Source of the DNA: Streptomyces sp. NBC_01497 | GTDB taxonomy: Bacteria; Actinomycetota; Actinomycetes; Streptomycetales; Streptomycetaceae | DNA length: 64,000 nt | Direction: 5' to 3' | Assembly: GCF_036250695.1 (NCBI RefSeq) | Contig: NZ_CP109427.1 | Coordinates: forward strand, 6,324,001 to 6,388,000 | In this document: piece after piece, positions 57,353-64,000 of the stretch | Layout of the letters: every line of letters begins with the position of its first letter | Position numbering within the stretch: position 1 is the stretch's first letter | Program-made: the position numbers and the translations under genes | The notes under the pieces: model-generated | What the model was told of the DNA's origin: nothing | Databases searched by the model: none | The model's input: only the letters and a program-made list of their open reading frames with translations

Positions 57353-58474
57353 TCAGATCGCGCGCAGGGCCTCACGTACCGTCGCCAGGTCCTCGTCACA
57401 GGCCAGGCCCGCGTGGTAGAGCCGCAGTTCCGTGGCGCCCAGGGCGCTCGCGCGTGCCGCGTCGTCCGCGAGGGTGCCGGGGCTGCCGCCCATGCCGGAG
57501 ACCACCGGGAAGTTGGCGGCGATCACGCCCGCGCCCGCCCGCGCGAACGGTTCGAGCATGCCTTCGGGGCCCGCCGCGCACGGCACGACGACACCGTCGG
57601 CGACCTTCGCGATGTGCGCCGGGTCCACCCCGGTGTTCGCGCCGGTGCGGTGCGCCTGCGGGTCCGCGTGCAGCAGGATGCGGAAACCGCTGGGCGCCGC
57701 CGCGCGCACCGCCGCCACCACCCGTTCCTGGAAGGCGCGGGCCACCCGCCCGCGCCACGCCATCGTGCGGCGCCGCACGTCCGCGGCGGCGTCCGGGGTG
57801 CCGCGGCCCTCCAGCACCGCGCGCACCTCCTCGGGGCCCACGCCGTCCCCGTACGCCGCGTAGCCCTCGCGGCAGACCGCGCAGAAGCAGACGGACATCA
57901 GGTACTGCTCGGCGTCCCCGGCCGCGAAGCCGGCGATCTTGTCGTGGGCGTGCAGGTGGGCGAGCCCGTACCAGCCGCAGGACTCCAGTTCGGTGCCGAG
58001 CGCGCCGGGGCGCACGGCCGCCTCCACCGCCAGGTCGCTCAGCAGGTCGGCGACCTCGGGCCGGGCGATGCAGGGCGCCCACGGGTAGCGGTCCCCGTAG
58101 GCGTTGACGACCGATGTGTCCGGATGCTCGGCGCCGAGCCGGGAGTTGTGCGCGAGCACCACCCAGCTGTGCACGTCGAGGCCCGCGTCCGTGAGGGCCG
58201 CCGCGGCGTCGCCGAACGCGTCGCCCGGCGCCCAGGCGCCCGCCTCGTGGGGCCGCAGGTCCCGGCCCGCCCAGCGCCGGGCCGACGGCGGGTACAGCAC
58301 CGCCGCGTACTCCGCCGTGACGATGCGCCGGTGCGGGTGGCGGGGGGTCACCGCGCGCGTGGAGTGGTACGCGGACGCCAGCGTGACCTGCTGGACGCCG
58401 AGGCCGGCGACGCGGCCGGGAGCCGCCGCGTCGCCGCGTACGTCCCAGGGGTAGAGGAAGGCGGATGCCCTCAT
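57353..58474 (-). CDS. Unknown TIM-barrel-like protein coupled to kdgD
   Basis: A 373-residue cytoplasmic protein of unrecognised function. Features that look like an alpha/beta-barrel hydrolase: VTLASAYHSTRAVTPRHPHRR near residue 31, GTELESCGWYGLAHLHAHDKIAGF near 160-183 with an acidic-histidine cluster, CFCAVCREGYAAYGD near 196 (CxCxxC, a cluster seen in some glycoside-hydrolase-like proteins), ILLHADPQAHRTGANTG near 270, and ELRLYHAGLACDEDL near 350. The ATG overlaps the kdgD stop as ATGA, so it is translated with an enzyme of uronate/glucarate breakdown. It may release or process uronic acids, or convert a pathway intermediate; this is inference from position. Confidence 0.7.
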   Translation of the reverse strand: MRASAFLYPWDVRGDAAAPGRVAGLGVQQVTLASAYHSTRAVTPRHPHRRIVTAEYAAVLYPPSARRWAGRDLRPHEAGAWAPGDAFGDAAAALTDAGLDVHSWVVLAHNSRLGAEHPDTSVVNAYGDRYPWAPCIARPEVADLLSDLAVEAAVRPGALGTELESCGWYGLAHLHAHDKIAGFAAGDAEQYLMSVCFCAVCREGYAAYGDGVGPEEVRAVLEGRGTPDAAADVRRRTMAWRGRVARAFQERVVAAVRAAAPSGFRILLHADPQAHRTGANTGVDPAHIAKVADGVVVPCAAGPEGMLEPFARAGAGVIAANFPVVSGMGGSPGTLADDAARASALGATELRLYHAGLACDEDLATVREALRAI

Positions 58475-59457
58475 GCTTCCTCTCCCGCCGTGCCCGTGCC
58501 GGGTGCGCCGCCGGCGCTCTCCGCGAGCAGCGCGTAGCCCCGCTCGATGATCTCGGTGAGCTCCTTGACGTGCGCGGGCGCGGGTTCGCTCAGCGGGCTG
58601 CGGACCTCGCCGACGGCCAGGCCCCGCATCCGCACGCCCGCCTTCACCAGGGACACCGCGTAGCCGCGGCCCTTGGCGCGCAGTTCGACGAGCGGGCGGT
58701 AGAAGACGTCGATGAGCCGGTTCGCCGCTTCGTCGTCGCCGGTGTTCAGCGCCCGGTGGAACGCGACGGCGATCTCCGGCGCGAAGCAGAACACGGCCGA
58801 CGAGTACAGGGTGATGCCGATGCCCCGGTAGGCGAGCCCGGTCAGTTCGGCCGTCGGCAGGCCGTTGAAGTACAGGAAGTCGCGGTCCGGTTCCGCCGTG
58901 CGCACCGCGCTGAGGATGCGCTGCATCAGGTCGAGGTCGCCGACGCCGTCCTTGAGGCCGACGATGTTGGGCGTGCGGGCCAGTTCGACGACCGTCTCGG
59001 GCGTGAAGACCGCGTTGTCGCGCTGGTAGACGATCACCGGCAGCGGGGTGGCGGCGGCGAGCGCCGCGTAGTGCGCCAGCAGACCCTCCTGGTCGGCGAG
59101 AACGAGGTAGGGCGGCATGGCGAGCAGCCCGTCCGCACCGGCCTCCTGCGCGATGCGCGCGAACCGCACCGCGAGGGCGGTGCCGTAGCCGGCGCCCGCG
59201 ACGACGGGGACGCGGCCCGCGGTGGCCTCGACGGCGGCGGCCACGTACGCGCCGAACTCCTCGGGGGTCAGGGCGTGGAACTCGCCGGTCCCGCAGCAGG
59301 CGAAAACGGCCGCGGCACCCGCCTCGACGCCTGCGGCGACGTGTTCGCGGTAGGTGGTCAGGTCGGGTCCGCCGTCGGGGCCGTACGCGGTGACGGGGAA
59401 GAACAGCGGCCCCTCCCCGCGGGTGAGGCGGTCGGTGAGCGGGGCGGCTGAGGTCAC
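58471..59457 (-). CDS. kdgD: 5-Dehydro-4-deoxyglucarate dehydratase (KdgD), DapA superfamily
   Basis: A 328-residue class I aldolase-superfamily enzyme that dehydrates and decarboxylates 5-dehydro-4-deoxyglucarate to 2-oxoglutarate semialdehyde in uronate and glucarate catabolism. The start GEGPLFFPVTAY, VFACCGTGEFHALTPEEF, the catalytic tyrosine in VIVYQRDN (Y144) and Schiff-base lysine in VGLKDGVGDL (K169) follow the family, and FFPVTAY plus CCGTGEFHAL resemble KdgD more than DapA. GTG 59457 has AGGGAG five bases upstream; a GTG at 59484 is less likely. The stop overlaps the downstream unknown gene. It is divergent from a uronate dehydrogenase gene, which supports the assignment. Confidence 0.85.
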   Translation of the reverse strand: MTSAAPLTDRLTRGEGPLFFPVTAYGPDGGPDLTTYREHVAAGVEAGAAAVFACCGTGEFHALTPEEFGAYVAAAVEATAGRVPVVAGAGYGTALAVRFARIAQEAGADGLLAMPPYLVLADQEGLLAHYAALAAATPLPVIVYQRDNAVFTPETVVELARTPNIVGLKDGVGDLDLMQRILSAVRTAEPDRDFLYFNGLPTAELTGLAYRGIGITLYSSAVFCFAPEIAVAFHRALNTGDDEAANRLIDVFYRPLVELRAKGRGYAVSLVKAGVRMRGLAVGEVRSPLSEPAPAHVKELTEIIERGYALLAESAGGAPGTGTAGEEA

Positions 59458-59498
59458 GGGTGCTCCCTGGCTGCTTCTGTGCACGTCTGTGATCGGTG

Positions 59499-59527
59499 TC
59501 TATATTTCTGAACAGTTCCCACGCTAA
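59499..59527 (-). promoter_or_regulatory. kdgD promoter
   Basis: On the minus strand TTAGCG (59527-59522), 17 bases, TATAGA (59504-59499), in an AT-rich patch. GAAC-T-GTTC between the two boxes may be an operator. Transcription would start near 59492. Confidence 0.55.
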
Positions 59528-59848
59528 TGGGCCCCGTCGGCTCCGGTCAAGCTCAGAACAGGGCAACTCCGCACGGGCGGACCGCCCCGCCGGAGAACGA
59601 TCGGCCCTCGTCCGGAGCCCCGCCGGCGCCACGGCGGAACGGTTCTTCCGGTGGCTGGAGCGCCCCGCCACGATATTCCCGAGCGCCCACGGCGGGAACA
59701 CGGCCCCACGGCGCGCCGACCGATCCGACGAGGGCGCCGCGGGGTTCCGCGCCCCCGTTGCGGGCGGGTGCGAGGCTGTCCCCGGGTGCCGCGAACGGGT
59801 CGCGCGGGGTGCGGCGTCCGGCGTCTTCCCGCGGCGTGCGTCGCGCAC

Positions 59849-59894
59849 TTGACGCCCCCGCCGGCGCCTCCCTAGGTTGAGTGGACCGACTCAA
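59849..59894 (+). promoter_or_regulatory. udh promoter with operator TTGAGT-N6-ACTCAA
   Basis: TTGACG (59849-59854), 18-base spacer, TAGGTT (59873-59878). The perfect palindrome TTGAGT-GGACCG-ACTCAA (59877-59894) overlaps the -10 and the expected start of transcription, which implies repression by an unlinked regulator released by a sugar acid. Confidence 0.7.
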
Positions 59895-59934
59895 TCACGC
59901 ATATGAACGACGTCTACGGAGCTGAGTGCCCGCC

Positions 59935-60744
59935 ATGCCCGCACCTCGTACCGTCCTGCTCACCGGCGCGGCCGGCGGCCTCGGCACCCTGATGCGCGGG
60001 CTGCTGCCCGCGTACGGATACGACCTCCGCCTCTTCGACGCCGTCCCCGTCGAGGGCGAGCCGTACGCGATCACCGCGGACCTGGCCGACACCGACGCGC
60101 TGCGCGAGGCCGTACGCGGCGTGGACGCCGTCCTGCACCTCGCGGGCATCTCGCTCGAATCCACCTTCGAGAAGATCCTGAACGCCAACATCGTGGGCAC
60201 GCACAACCTGTACGAGGCGGCGCGCGCGGAAGGGGTCGCGCGGATCGTCAACGCGTCGAGCAACCACGCCGTCGGCCGCACACCGAGGCCGGCCGACGGC
60301 GAACCCCTCGTGCCGGTCGCCACCCCGCACCGCCCCGACACCTTCTACGGGCTGTCCAAATGCTTCGGCGAGGACCTGGCACAGCTCTACTGGGACAAGC
60401 ACCGCATGCAGACCGTCTCGGTGCGGATCGGGTCCTGCTTCGAGGAGCCCACCACCGTACGGATGCTCTCCCTGTGGATGAGCCCCGCCGACGGCGCTCG
60501 CCTGTTCCACGCGGCCCTCACCGCCGAGGGTGTCGGCCACACCGTGGTCTACGGCTCGTCGGCCAACACCCGCCTGTGGTGGGACCTTTCTCCGGCGCGC
60601 GCCCTCGGCTACGCGCCGCAGGACGACTCGGAGCCGTTCGCGGCGAAGCTGATCGCCGAGCAGGGCGAGCTGGAGCCGGACAACCCGGACCACGCGGCGA
60701 TCGGCGGGCAGTGGGTGTCCAGCCCGCCGTTGTGGCCCCGCTGA
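59935..60744 (+). CDS. udh: Uronate dehydrogenase
   Basis: NAD+-dependent oxidation of galacturonate or glucuronate to the aldarolactone, the first step of the oxidative uronate route. The 269-residue protein is an extended-SDR enzyme: GAAGGLG (11-17) cofactor loop, HLAGISLESTFEKILNANIVGTHNLYEAAR near 68-97, NASSNHAVG near 106, catalytic Y138-K142 in FYGLSKCFGEDLAQLYWDK, and RIGSCFEEPTTVRMLSLWMS near 154. These match characterised uronate dehydrogenases closely, including the SSNH and RIGSC motifs. GGAG (59918-59921) is four bases from GTG 59926 and 13 from ATG 59935, so the start may be three codons upstream. Confidence 0.9.
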   Translation: MPAPRTVLLTGAAGGLGTLMRGLLPAYGYDLRLFDAVPVEGEPYAITADLADTDALREAVRGVDAVLHLAGISLESTFEKILNANIVGTHNLYEAARAEGVARIVNASSNHAVGRTPRPADGEPLVPVATPHRPDTFYGLSKCFGEDLAQLYWDKHRMQTVSVRIGSCFEEPTTVRMLSLWMSPADGARLFHAALTAEGVGHTVVYGSSANTRLWWDLSPARALGYAPQDDSEPFAAKLIAEQGELEPDNPDHAAIGGQWVSSPPLWPR

Positions 60745-60875
60745 CCTGCGCCGGGACCCCTGCCGGGGCGACTCGCACGGGAATGGGGGACGGGGCCGTT
60801 GGGCCGGTCGGGTGGGCGGTACGGACGGGGCGTGGGTAAGGGAACGGCAAAGCCGGGCCGCTCGTTACGCCTGGC

Positions 60876-62225
60876 ATGACTGCTATGACCCCGGGCTCGA
60901 ACCTTCCGCTCCCGACCGCCCGAGTGACGGTGGACGTCGCGGCGCCCGTGCGCCTGGACGTGTCTGCGCTGTTGCTGACGGCCGCCGGCAAGGTCCGCTC
61001 CGACGACGACTTCATCTTCTACAACCAGCCGGCGGGTCCCGGCGTCACCCACCGCTCGGGCGGCGGCTCCGCGCCCGACGCGATCGTCGTCGACACGGCG
61101 GGCGTACCCGACGGCATCGAGAAGATCGTCGTCACGGCGAGTCCGGACGCGGCGGGCGCGACGTTCCGGGGTACCGAGCCCACGGCGACGGTGCGGGGCA
61201 CCGACGACGGCTCGGTCCTCGCGACGTTCACGCCGCCGAGCCTCGGCTCCGAGACCGCGCTCGTGATCGTGGAGCTCTACCTGCGCGGCGGCGCGTGGAA
61301 GGTCCGCGCCGTCGGACAGGGGTACGCGGACGGGCTGGCCGGTATCGCCACGGACTTCGGCGTCTCGGTGGAGGAACCTGCCGTCCCCGCCGCACCCGCC
61401 GCGCCGCCCGCCGCCGCTCAGGCAGCCGCGCCGCCCGCCCCGGCGCCGAGCGCCCCCCCGGGTCCGCCGTCCGCGCCGTCGCCGTCCTCCTGGCCCACGG
61501 CCGCGCCCGCCCCGGCTTCGCCGCCCCCGCCGCCCGCCCCGCCGACTCCGTCGTACGCACCGAGCGCGCAGGACACGGGCGGCTTCGGCGCCGCGACACC
61601 GCCGCCGCCCGCGGCGGCTCCGGCAGCGGCCGCCCCGGCCGCCGGCGGGAAGATCAACCTCGACAAGGGGCGCGTCAGTCTCCAGAAGAACCAGACGGTC
61701 TCGCTCGTCAAGGGCGGCCGCCCGCTGCTGTCCCGCGTGAAGATGGGCCTCGGCTGGGAGCCCGCGTTCCGCGGCAAGGACATCGACCTGGACGCGTCGG
61801 TCATCGCGTACGGCCCGGACCGGCGCCACATCGACAGCTGCTACTTCGGCAAGCTGAGCATCCTCGACGGCGCGGTCAAGCACTCGGGTGACAACCTCAC
61901 GGGCGAGGGCGCGGGCGACGACGAGGTCATCGTCGTCGACCTCGGCCGGGTGCCGGCCGAGGCGACGGGCCTGGTGTTCACCGTCAACTCCTTCTCGGGA
62001 CAGAAGTTCACCGAGGTCGCCAAGGCGTACTGCCGCCTGATCGACGCCGCGACGGACGAGGAACTCGTCCGCTTCGACCTGACCAACGCCGAGGCGGAGA
62101 CGGGGGTCATGATGGCCAAACTGGTTCGGCAGTTCTCGGGAGAGTGGGAGATGACCGCGATGGGCGAGTTCGCGAAGTCCCGTACGGTGCGCGGCATGGT
62201 CAAGCCGGCCGCGAAGGCGCTGTGA
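60876..62225 (+). CDS. Two-domain TerD-family protein
   Basis: A 449-residue protein: an N-terminal TerD-like domain (about 1-165), an alanine/proline linker (about 168-255), and a complete C-terminal TerD domain (about 256-449). Only the C-terminal domain has the full calcium motifs DIDLDASVIAYGPD and HSGDNLTGEGAGDDEVIVVDL; the N-terminal domain keeps SDDDFIFYNQPAGPGVTH but lacks the GDNL...GDDE half, so it is degenerate. ATG 60885 gives the common start MTPGSN; 60876 adds three residues. Its stop overlaps the SDR gene as GTGA. Proposed roles in stress or surface differentiation are unproven. Confidence 0.9.
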   Translation: MTAMTPGSNLPLPTARVTVDVAAPVRLDVSALLLTAAGKVRSDDDFIFYNQPAGPGVTHRSGGGSAPDAIVVDTAGVPDGIEKIVVTASPDAAGATFRGTEPTATVRGTDDGSVLATFTPPSLGSETALVIVELYLRGGAWKVRAVGQGYADGLAGIATDFGVSVEEPAVPAAPAAPPAAAQAAAPPAPAPSAPPGPPSAPSPSSWPTAAPAPASPPPPPAPPTPSYAPSAQDTGGFGAATPPPPAAAPAAAAPAAGGKINLDKGRVSLQKNQTVSLVKGGRPLLSRVKMGLGWEPAFRGKDIDLDASVIAYGPDRRHIDSCYFGKLSILDGAVKHSGDNLTGEGAGDDEVIVVDLGRVPAEATGLVFTVNSFSGQKFTEVAKAYCRLIDAATDEELVRFDLTNAEAETGVMMAKLVRQFSGEWEMTAMGEFAKSRTVRGMVKPAAKAL

Positions 62226-62983
62226 CGGCGGCCGGGCGCGGCGTCCTCGTCACGGGCGCGTCGCGGGGCCTCGGCCGGGCGGTCGCCGCGGCCTTCGCCG
62301 GGCGCGGCGACCGGGTGGCGGTGCACTACGGCACCCGCGAGGAGGACGCGCGCGCGACGCTCGCGTCGCTGCCGGGCGAGGGGCACGTCCTCGTCGGCGG
62401 CGACGTGTCGGACCCGGCGGGCGCGGCCCGCGTCGCGGACGCGGCCGACGAGGGTCTCGGCGGTGTGGACGTCCTCGTCAACAACGCGGCCGTCAACGAC
62501 GCGCATCCGCCGCTCACGACGTCGTACGAGGAGTTCGCCGAGCACTGGCAGCGCCATGTCGCGGTGAACCTCAACGCGCCCGCGCTGCTCGGCCACCGCG
62601 TCGCCGGACGCATGGTGGAGCGCGGCGTACGCGGCCGGATCGTCAACGTCGGCTCGCGCGGCGCCTTCCGAGGCGAGCCCGACTACCCGGCCTACGGCGC
62701 CTCCAAGGCGGGGCTGCACGCGCTCGGCCAGTCGCTGGCTGTGGCGCTCGCGCCGCACGGCATCGCCGTGGCGTCGGTGGCGCCCGGGTTCATCGGCACG
62801 GAGCGGGTCGCCCACCGGCTGAGTGGCGCCGAGGGTGAGGCGATCCGCGCCCAGAGCCCGTTCGGCCGGGTCGCGACGGCCGAGGAGATCGCGGCGGCCG
62901 TGCTGTGGCTGGCCTCGGACGAGGCGGAGTGGGCGTCCGGCTCGGTGCTCGACCTCAACGGCGCCTCGTACCTGCGGACCTGA
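62222..62983 (+). CDS. Short-chain dehydrogenase/reductase
   Basis: A 253-residue classical SDR: cofactor motif GASRGLGRA near 12, NNAAVND near 89, catalytic serine in NVGSRG, and tyrosine-lysine in YPAYGASKAG near 159. VAPGFIGTERV follows, and the C-terminus ends GSVLDLNGASYLRT. FabG-like sequence does not fix the substrate. GTG 62222 overlaps the TerD stop, so it is coupled to it; the functional link is unclear. Confidence 0.88.
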   Translation: MTAAGRGVLVTGASRGLGRAVAAAFAGRGDRVAVHYGTREEDARATLASLPGEGHVLVGGDVSDPAGAARVADAADEGLGGVDVLVNNAAVNDAHPPLTTSYEEFAEHWQRHVAVNLNAPALLGHRVAGRMVERGVRGRIVNVGSRGAFRGEPDYPAYGASKAGLHALGQSLAVALAPHGIAVASVAPGFIGTERVAHRLSGAEGEAIRAQSPFGRVATAEEIAAAVLWLASDEAEWASGSVLDLNGASYLRT

Positions 62984-63040
62984 CCGGCGCGGGCCGGAGC
63001 AGGCCTGACCTGACCGGCGCGGCCTGAGCAGGGCCGTCCG

Positions 63041-63080
63041 CGCGCCGGCCCCGGAGGCGGGGTCCTCCGGGGCCGGCGCG
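63041..63080. terminator. Terminator hairpin between SDR and convergent glucosidase gene
   Basis: CGCGCCGGCCCCGGAGG (63041-63057), loop CGGGGT, CCTCCGGGGCCGGCGCG (63064-63080): a 17-bp perfect stem. A degenerate direct repeat containing CCTGACCGGCGCGG lies just before it (62981-63031). Confidence 0.85.
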
Positions 63081-63143
63081 GGTCAGGGAGCGGTGTCCGC
63101 CCTCAGCGGCGCGGTGTTCGCGCGACCGCCCGGGCGGCGGCCC

Positions 63144-64000
63144 TCAGGTGACCGTCCAGACGAAGGACACCGTGGCCCGCGCGCCGGCCGGGGTGGTGGC
63201 TGTGACCGTCACCGTCCCGGTGCCCGCCCGCGTGGCCCTGCCCGTGATCACACCGTCCTTCGTCAGGCTCAGGCCCCGCGGCAGTCCGCTCGCGGTGTAC
63301 GCGGCGTCCGCCGCCGACGCCTTGACCGGCAGGGACACCGAGGCGCCCGCCGGGCTGCTCATGCCGTGCGGGTCGGCGAGGGTGAGCTTCCCGGTCGTGC
63401 CGCCCGCCGCCGCGGGCGCCGCCTTCGCGGCGGTCGCCGCCGTCGCCGCCGTGACGTTCAGGGTCCCCGTCAGCGGCAGGTTCCGCGACGAGTCGCCGAC
63501 CTGGACGCGGTACGCGCCCGCCGGTGTGGTCCACGAGTTGGAGGACGTCGAGAAGTACGCGAGGTCGTGCGGTGTGAGCGTGAACGTCACGGGGGCGCTC
63601 GCGCCGGGCTGCAGGTCGACCCGCTGGAAGCCCTTCAGCTGCTTCGCGGGCTCGCCCGCCGCCGGGGAGCCGAGGTAGAGCTGTGCCACCTCGGCGCCCG
63701 CTCGCGAGCCCGTGTTCGTCACCGTCGCGGTGACCGTACGGTCGCCCGCGCCGTCCGCCGCGCCGATCTGGAGGCCGGAGAAGCCGAACGACGTGTACGA
63801 CAGGCCGTAGCCGAACGGGAAGAGCGGGGCGATGTTCTTGTCGTCGTACCACCGGTAGCCGACGTCGAGTCCCTCCGAGTACTGCACGTCGGTGCCGTTG
63901 CCCGGCCACTGCGCGCTCGTGTGCGCCGGTACGTCGGCGAGGCTCTTGGGGAACGTGACCGGCAGCTTCCCGGAGAAGTCGTCGTCCCCGTACAGCAGCC
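63144..64000 (-). CDS. Glycoside hydrolase family 3 beta-glucosidase, C-terminal part (5' truncated)
   Basis: The last 284 residues of a GH3 enzyme that continues beyond the right edge. The upstream frame shows FSGKLPVTFPKSLADVP and then YSEGLDVGYRWYD, APLFPFGYGLSYTSF, the typical end of the GH3 C-domain. A fibronectin III-like domain (from LQIGAADGAGDRTVTATVTNTGSRAGAEVAQLYLG) follows, and then an alanine-rich linker and an immunoglobulin-like putative Ig domain (YTASGLPRGLSLTKDGVITGRATRAGTGTVTVTAT) at the C-terminus. The enzyme is probably secreted and acts on beta-glucosides or xylosides. The catalytic domain and start are outside the window. Confidence 0.9.
   Translation of the reverse strand, partial: LLYGDDDFSGKLPVTFPKSLADVPAHTSAQWPGNGTDVQYSEGLDVGYRWYDDKNIAPLFPFGYGLSYTSFGFSGLQIGAADGAGDRTVTATVTNTGSRAGAEVAQLYLGSPAAGEPAKQLKGFQRVDLQPGASAPVTFTLTPHDLAYFSTSSNSWTTPAGAYRVQVGDSSRNLPLTGTLNVTAATAATAAKAAPAAAGGTTGKLTLADPHGMSSPAGASVSLPVKASAADAAYTASGLPRGLSLTKDGVITGRATRAGTGTVTVTATTPAGARATVSFVWTVT

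Larger units (their letters stand above)
59458..59934. other. kdgD/udh divergent regulatory region
   Basis: This 477-base spacer contains a promoter at each end, annotated separately, and about 300 bases of GC-rich sequence between them with no gene and no convincing structure. Confidence 0.7.

Noticed and set aside
57353..59848. 831-codon minus-strand frame that could suggest a fusion protein over kdgD
   Set aside because: Only its last 373 codons encode protein-like sequence. The rest is out of frame with kdgD, which is itself well supported, and the ATGA overlap gives a proper start at 58474.

Overview
The window reads as a core chromosomal segment of a high-GC actinomycete, almost certainly a Streptomyces or close relative. 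The evidence is very high GC with strong third-position bias, frequent GTG starts, short ATGA/GTGA overlaps inside operons, the sporulation regulator WhiA, an RbpA-family RNA polymerase-binding protein, OpcA beside glucose-6-phosphate dehydrogenase, and gene order that as far as I recall matches the core region of S. coelicolor. No rRNA, tRNA, transposase, integrase, prophage or CRISPR array was seen.

Layout. 1-5.2 kb: 3' end of uvrB, a TerD-family protein, a TerC-family membrane protein behind a candidate manganese riboswitch, and an S66 LD-carboxypeptidase. 5.4-8.8 kb: CtaG-type oxidase assembly factor, PfkB sugar kinase, a 74-residue membrane protein and an alpha/beta hydrolase. 8.8-18.8 kb: uvrA, a metallo-beta-lactamase-fold hydrolase, a Tat/lipoprotein-type Rieske protein, then uvrC-rapZ-yvcK-whiA with every junction overlapping. 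19-27 kb: gap-pgk-tpiA-secG, an RbpA-family gene, pgi, and two coupled bacterial PH-domain membrane proteins. 27-30.4 kb: amidohydrolase, a repeat-rich unknown protein, ctaB. 30.7-37.3 kb: the pentose phosphate operon tkt-tal-zwf-opcA-pgl. 37.5-41.2 kb (minus strand): kinase-like protein, ctaA, ABC exporter pair. 41.3-47.9 kb: sufR-sufB-sufD-Rieske-sufC-sufS-sufU-DUF59, a complete Suf iron-sulfur assembly operon. 48-53.2 kb: NCS2 nucleobase permease, a membrane protein, an SMR exporter with its TetR regulator, a zinc-ribbon protein, dapD. 53.3-64 kb: secreted nuclease, an unknown acidic protein, a uronate oxidation locus (unknown TIM-barrel-like protein + kdgD divergent from udh), a two-domain TerD protein with an SDR, and the end of a GH3 beta-glucosidase.

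The themes are central carbon metabolism (lower glycolysis, pentose phosphate), haem A and oxidase assembly (ctaG, ctaB, ctaA), Fe-S assembly, and nucleotide excision repair (uvrA, uvrB, uvrC). The most informative regulatory DNA is: (i) a yybP-ykoY-type leader before terC whose P1 3' strand can instead pair perfectly with the terC Shine-Dalgarno; (ii) a CAAC-N6-GTTG SufR box overlapping the sufR -10 and start codon; (iii) twin operators abutting the start codon of the SMR/TetR pair; (iv) a TTGAGT-N6-ACTCAA palindrome on the udh promoter; (v) an iron-box-like palindrome between the ABC exporter and sufR. At least ten genes have TANNNT six or seven bases before the start codon, which predicts leaderless mRNAs. 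The best candidate for undescribed enzymology is the 373-residue protein coupled to kdgD.
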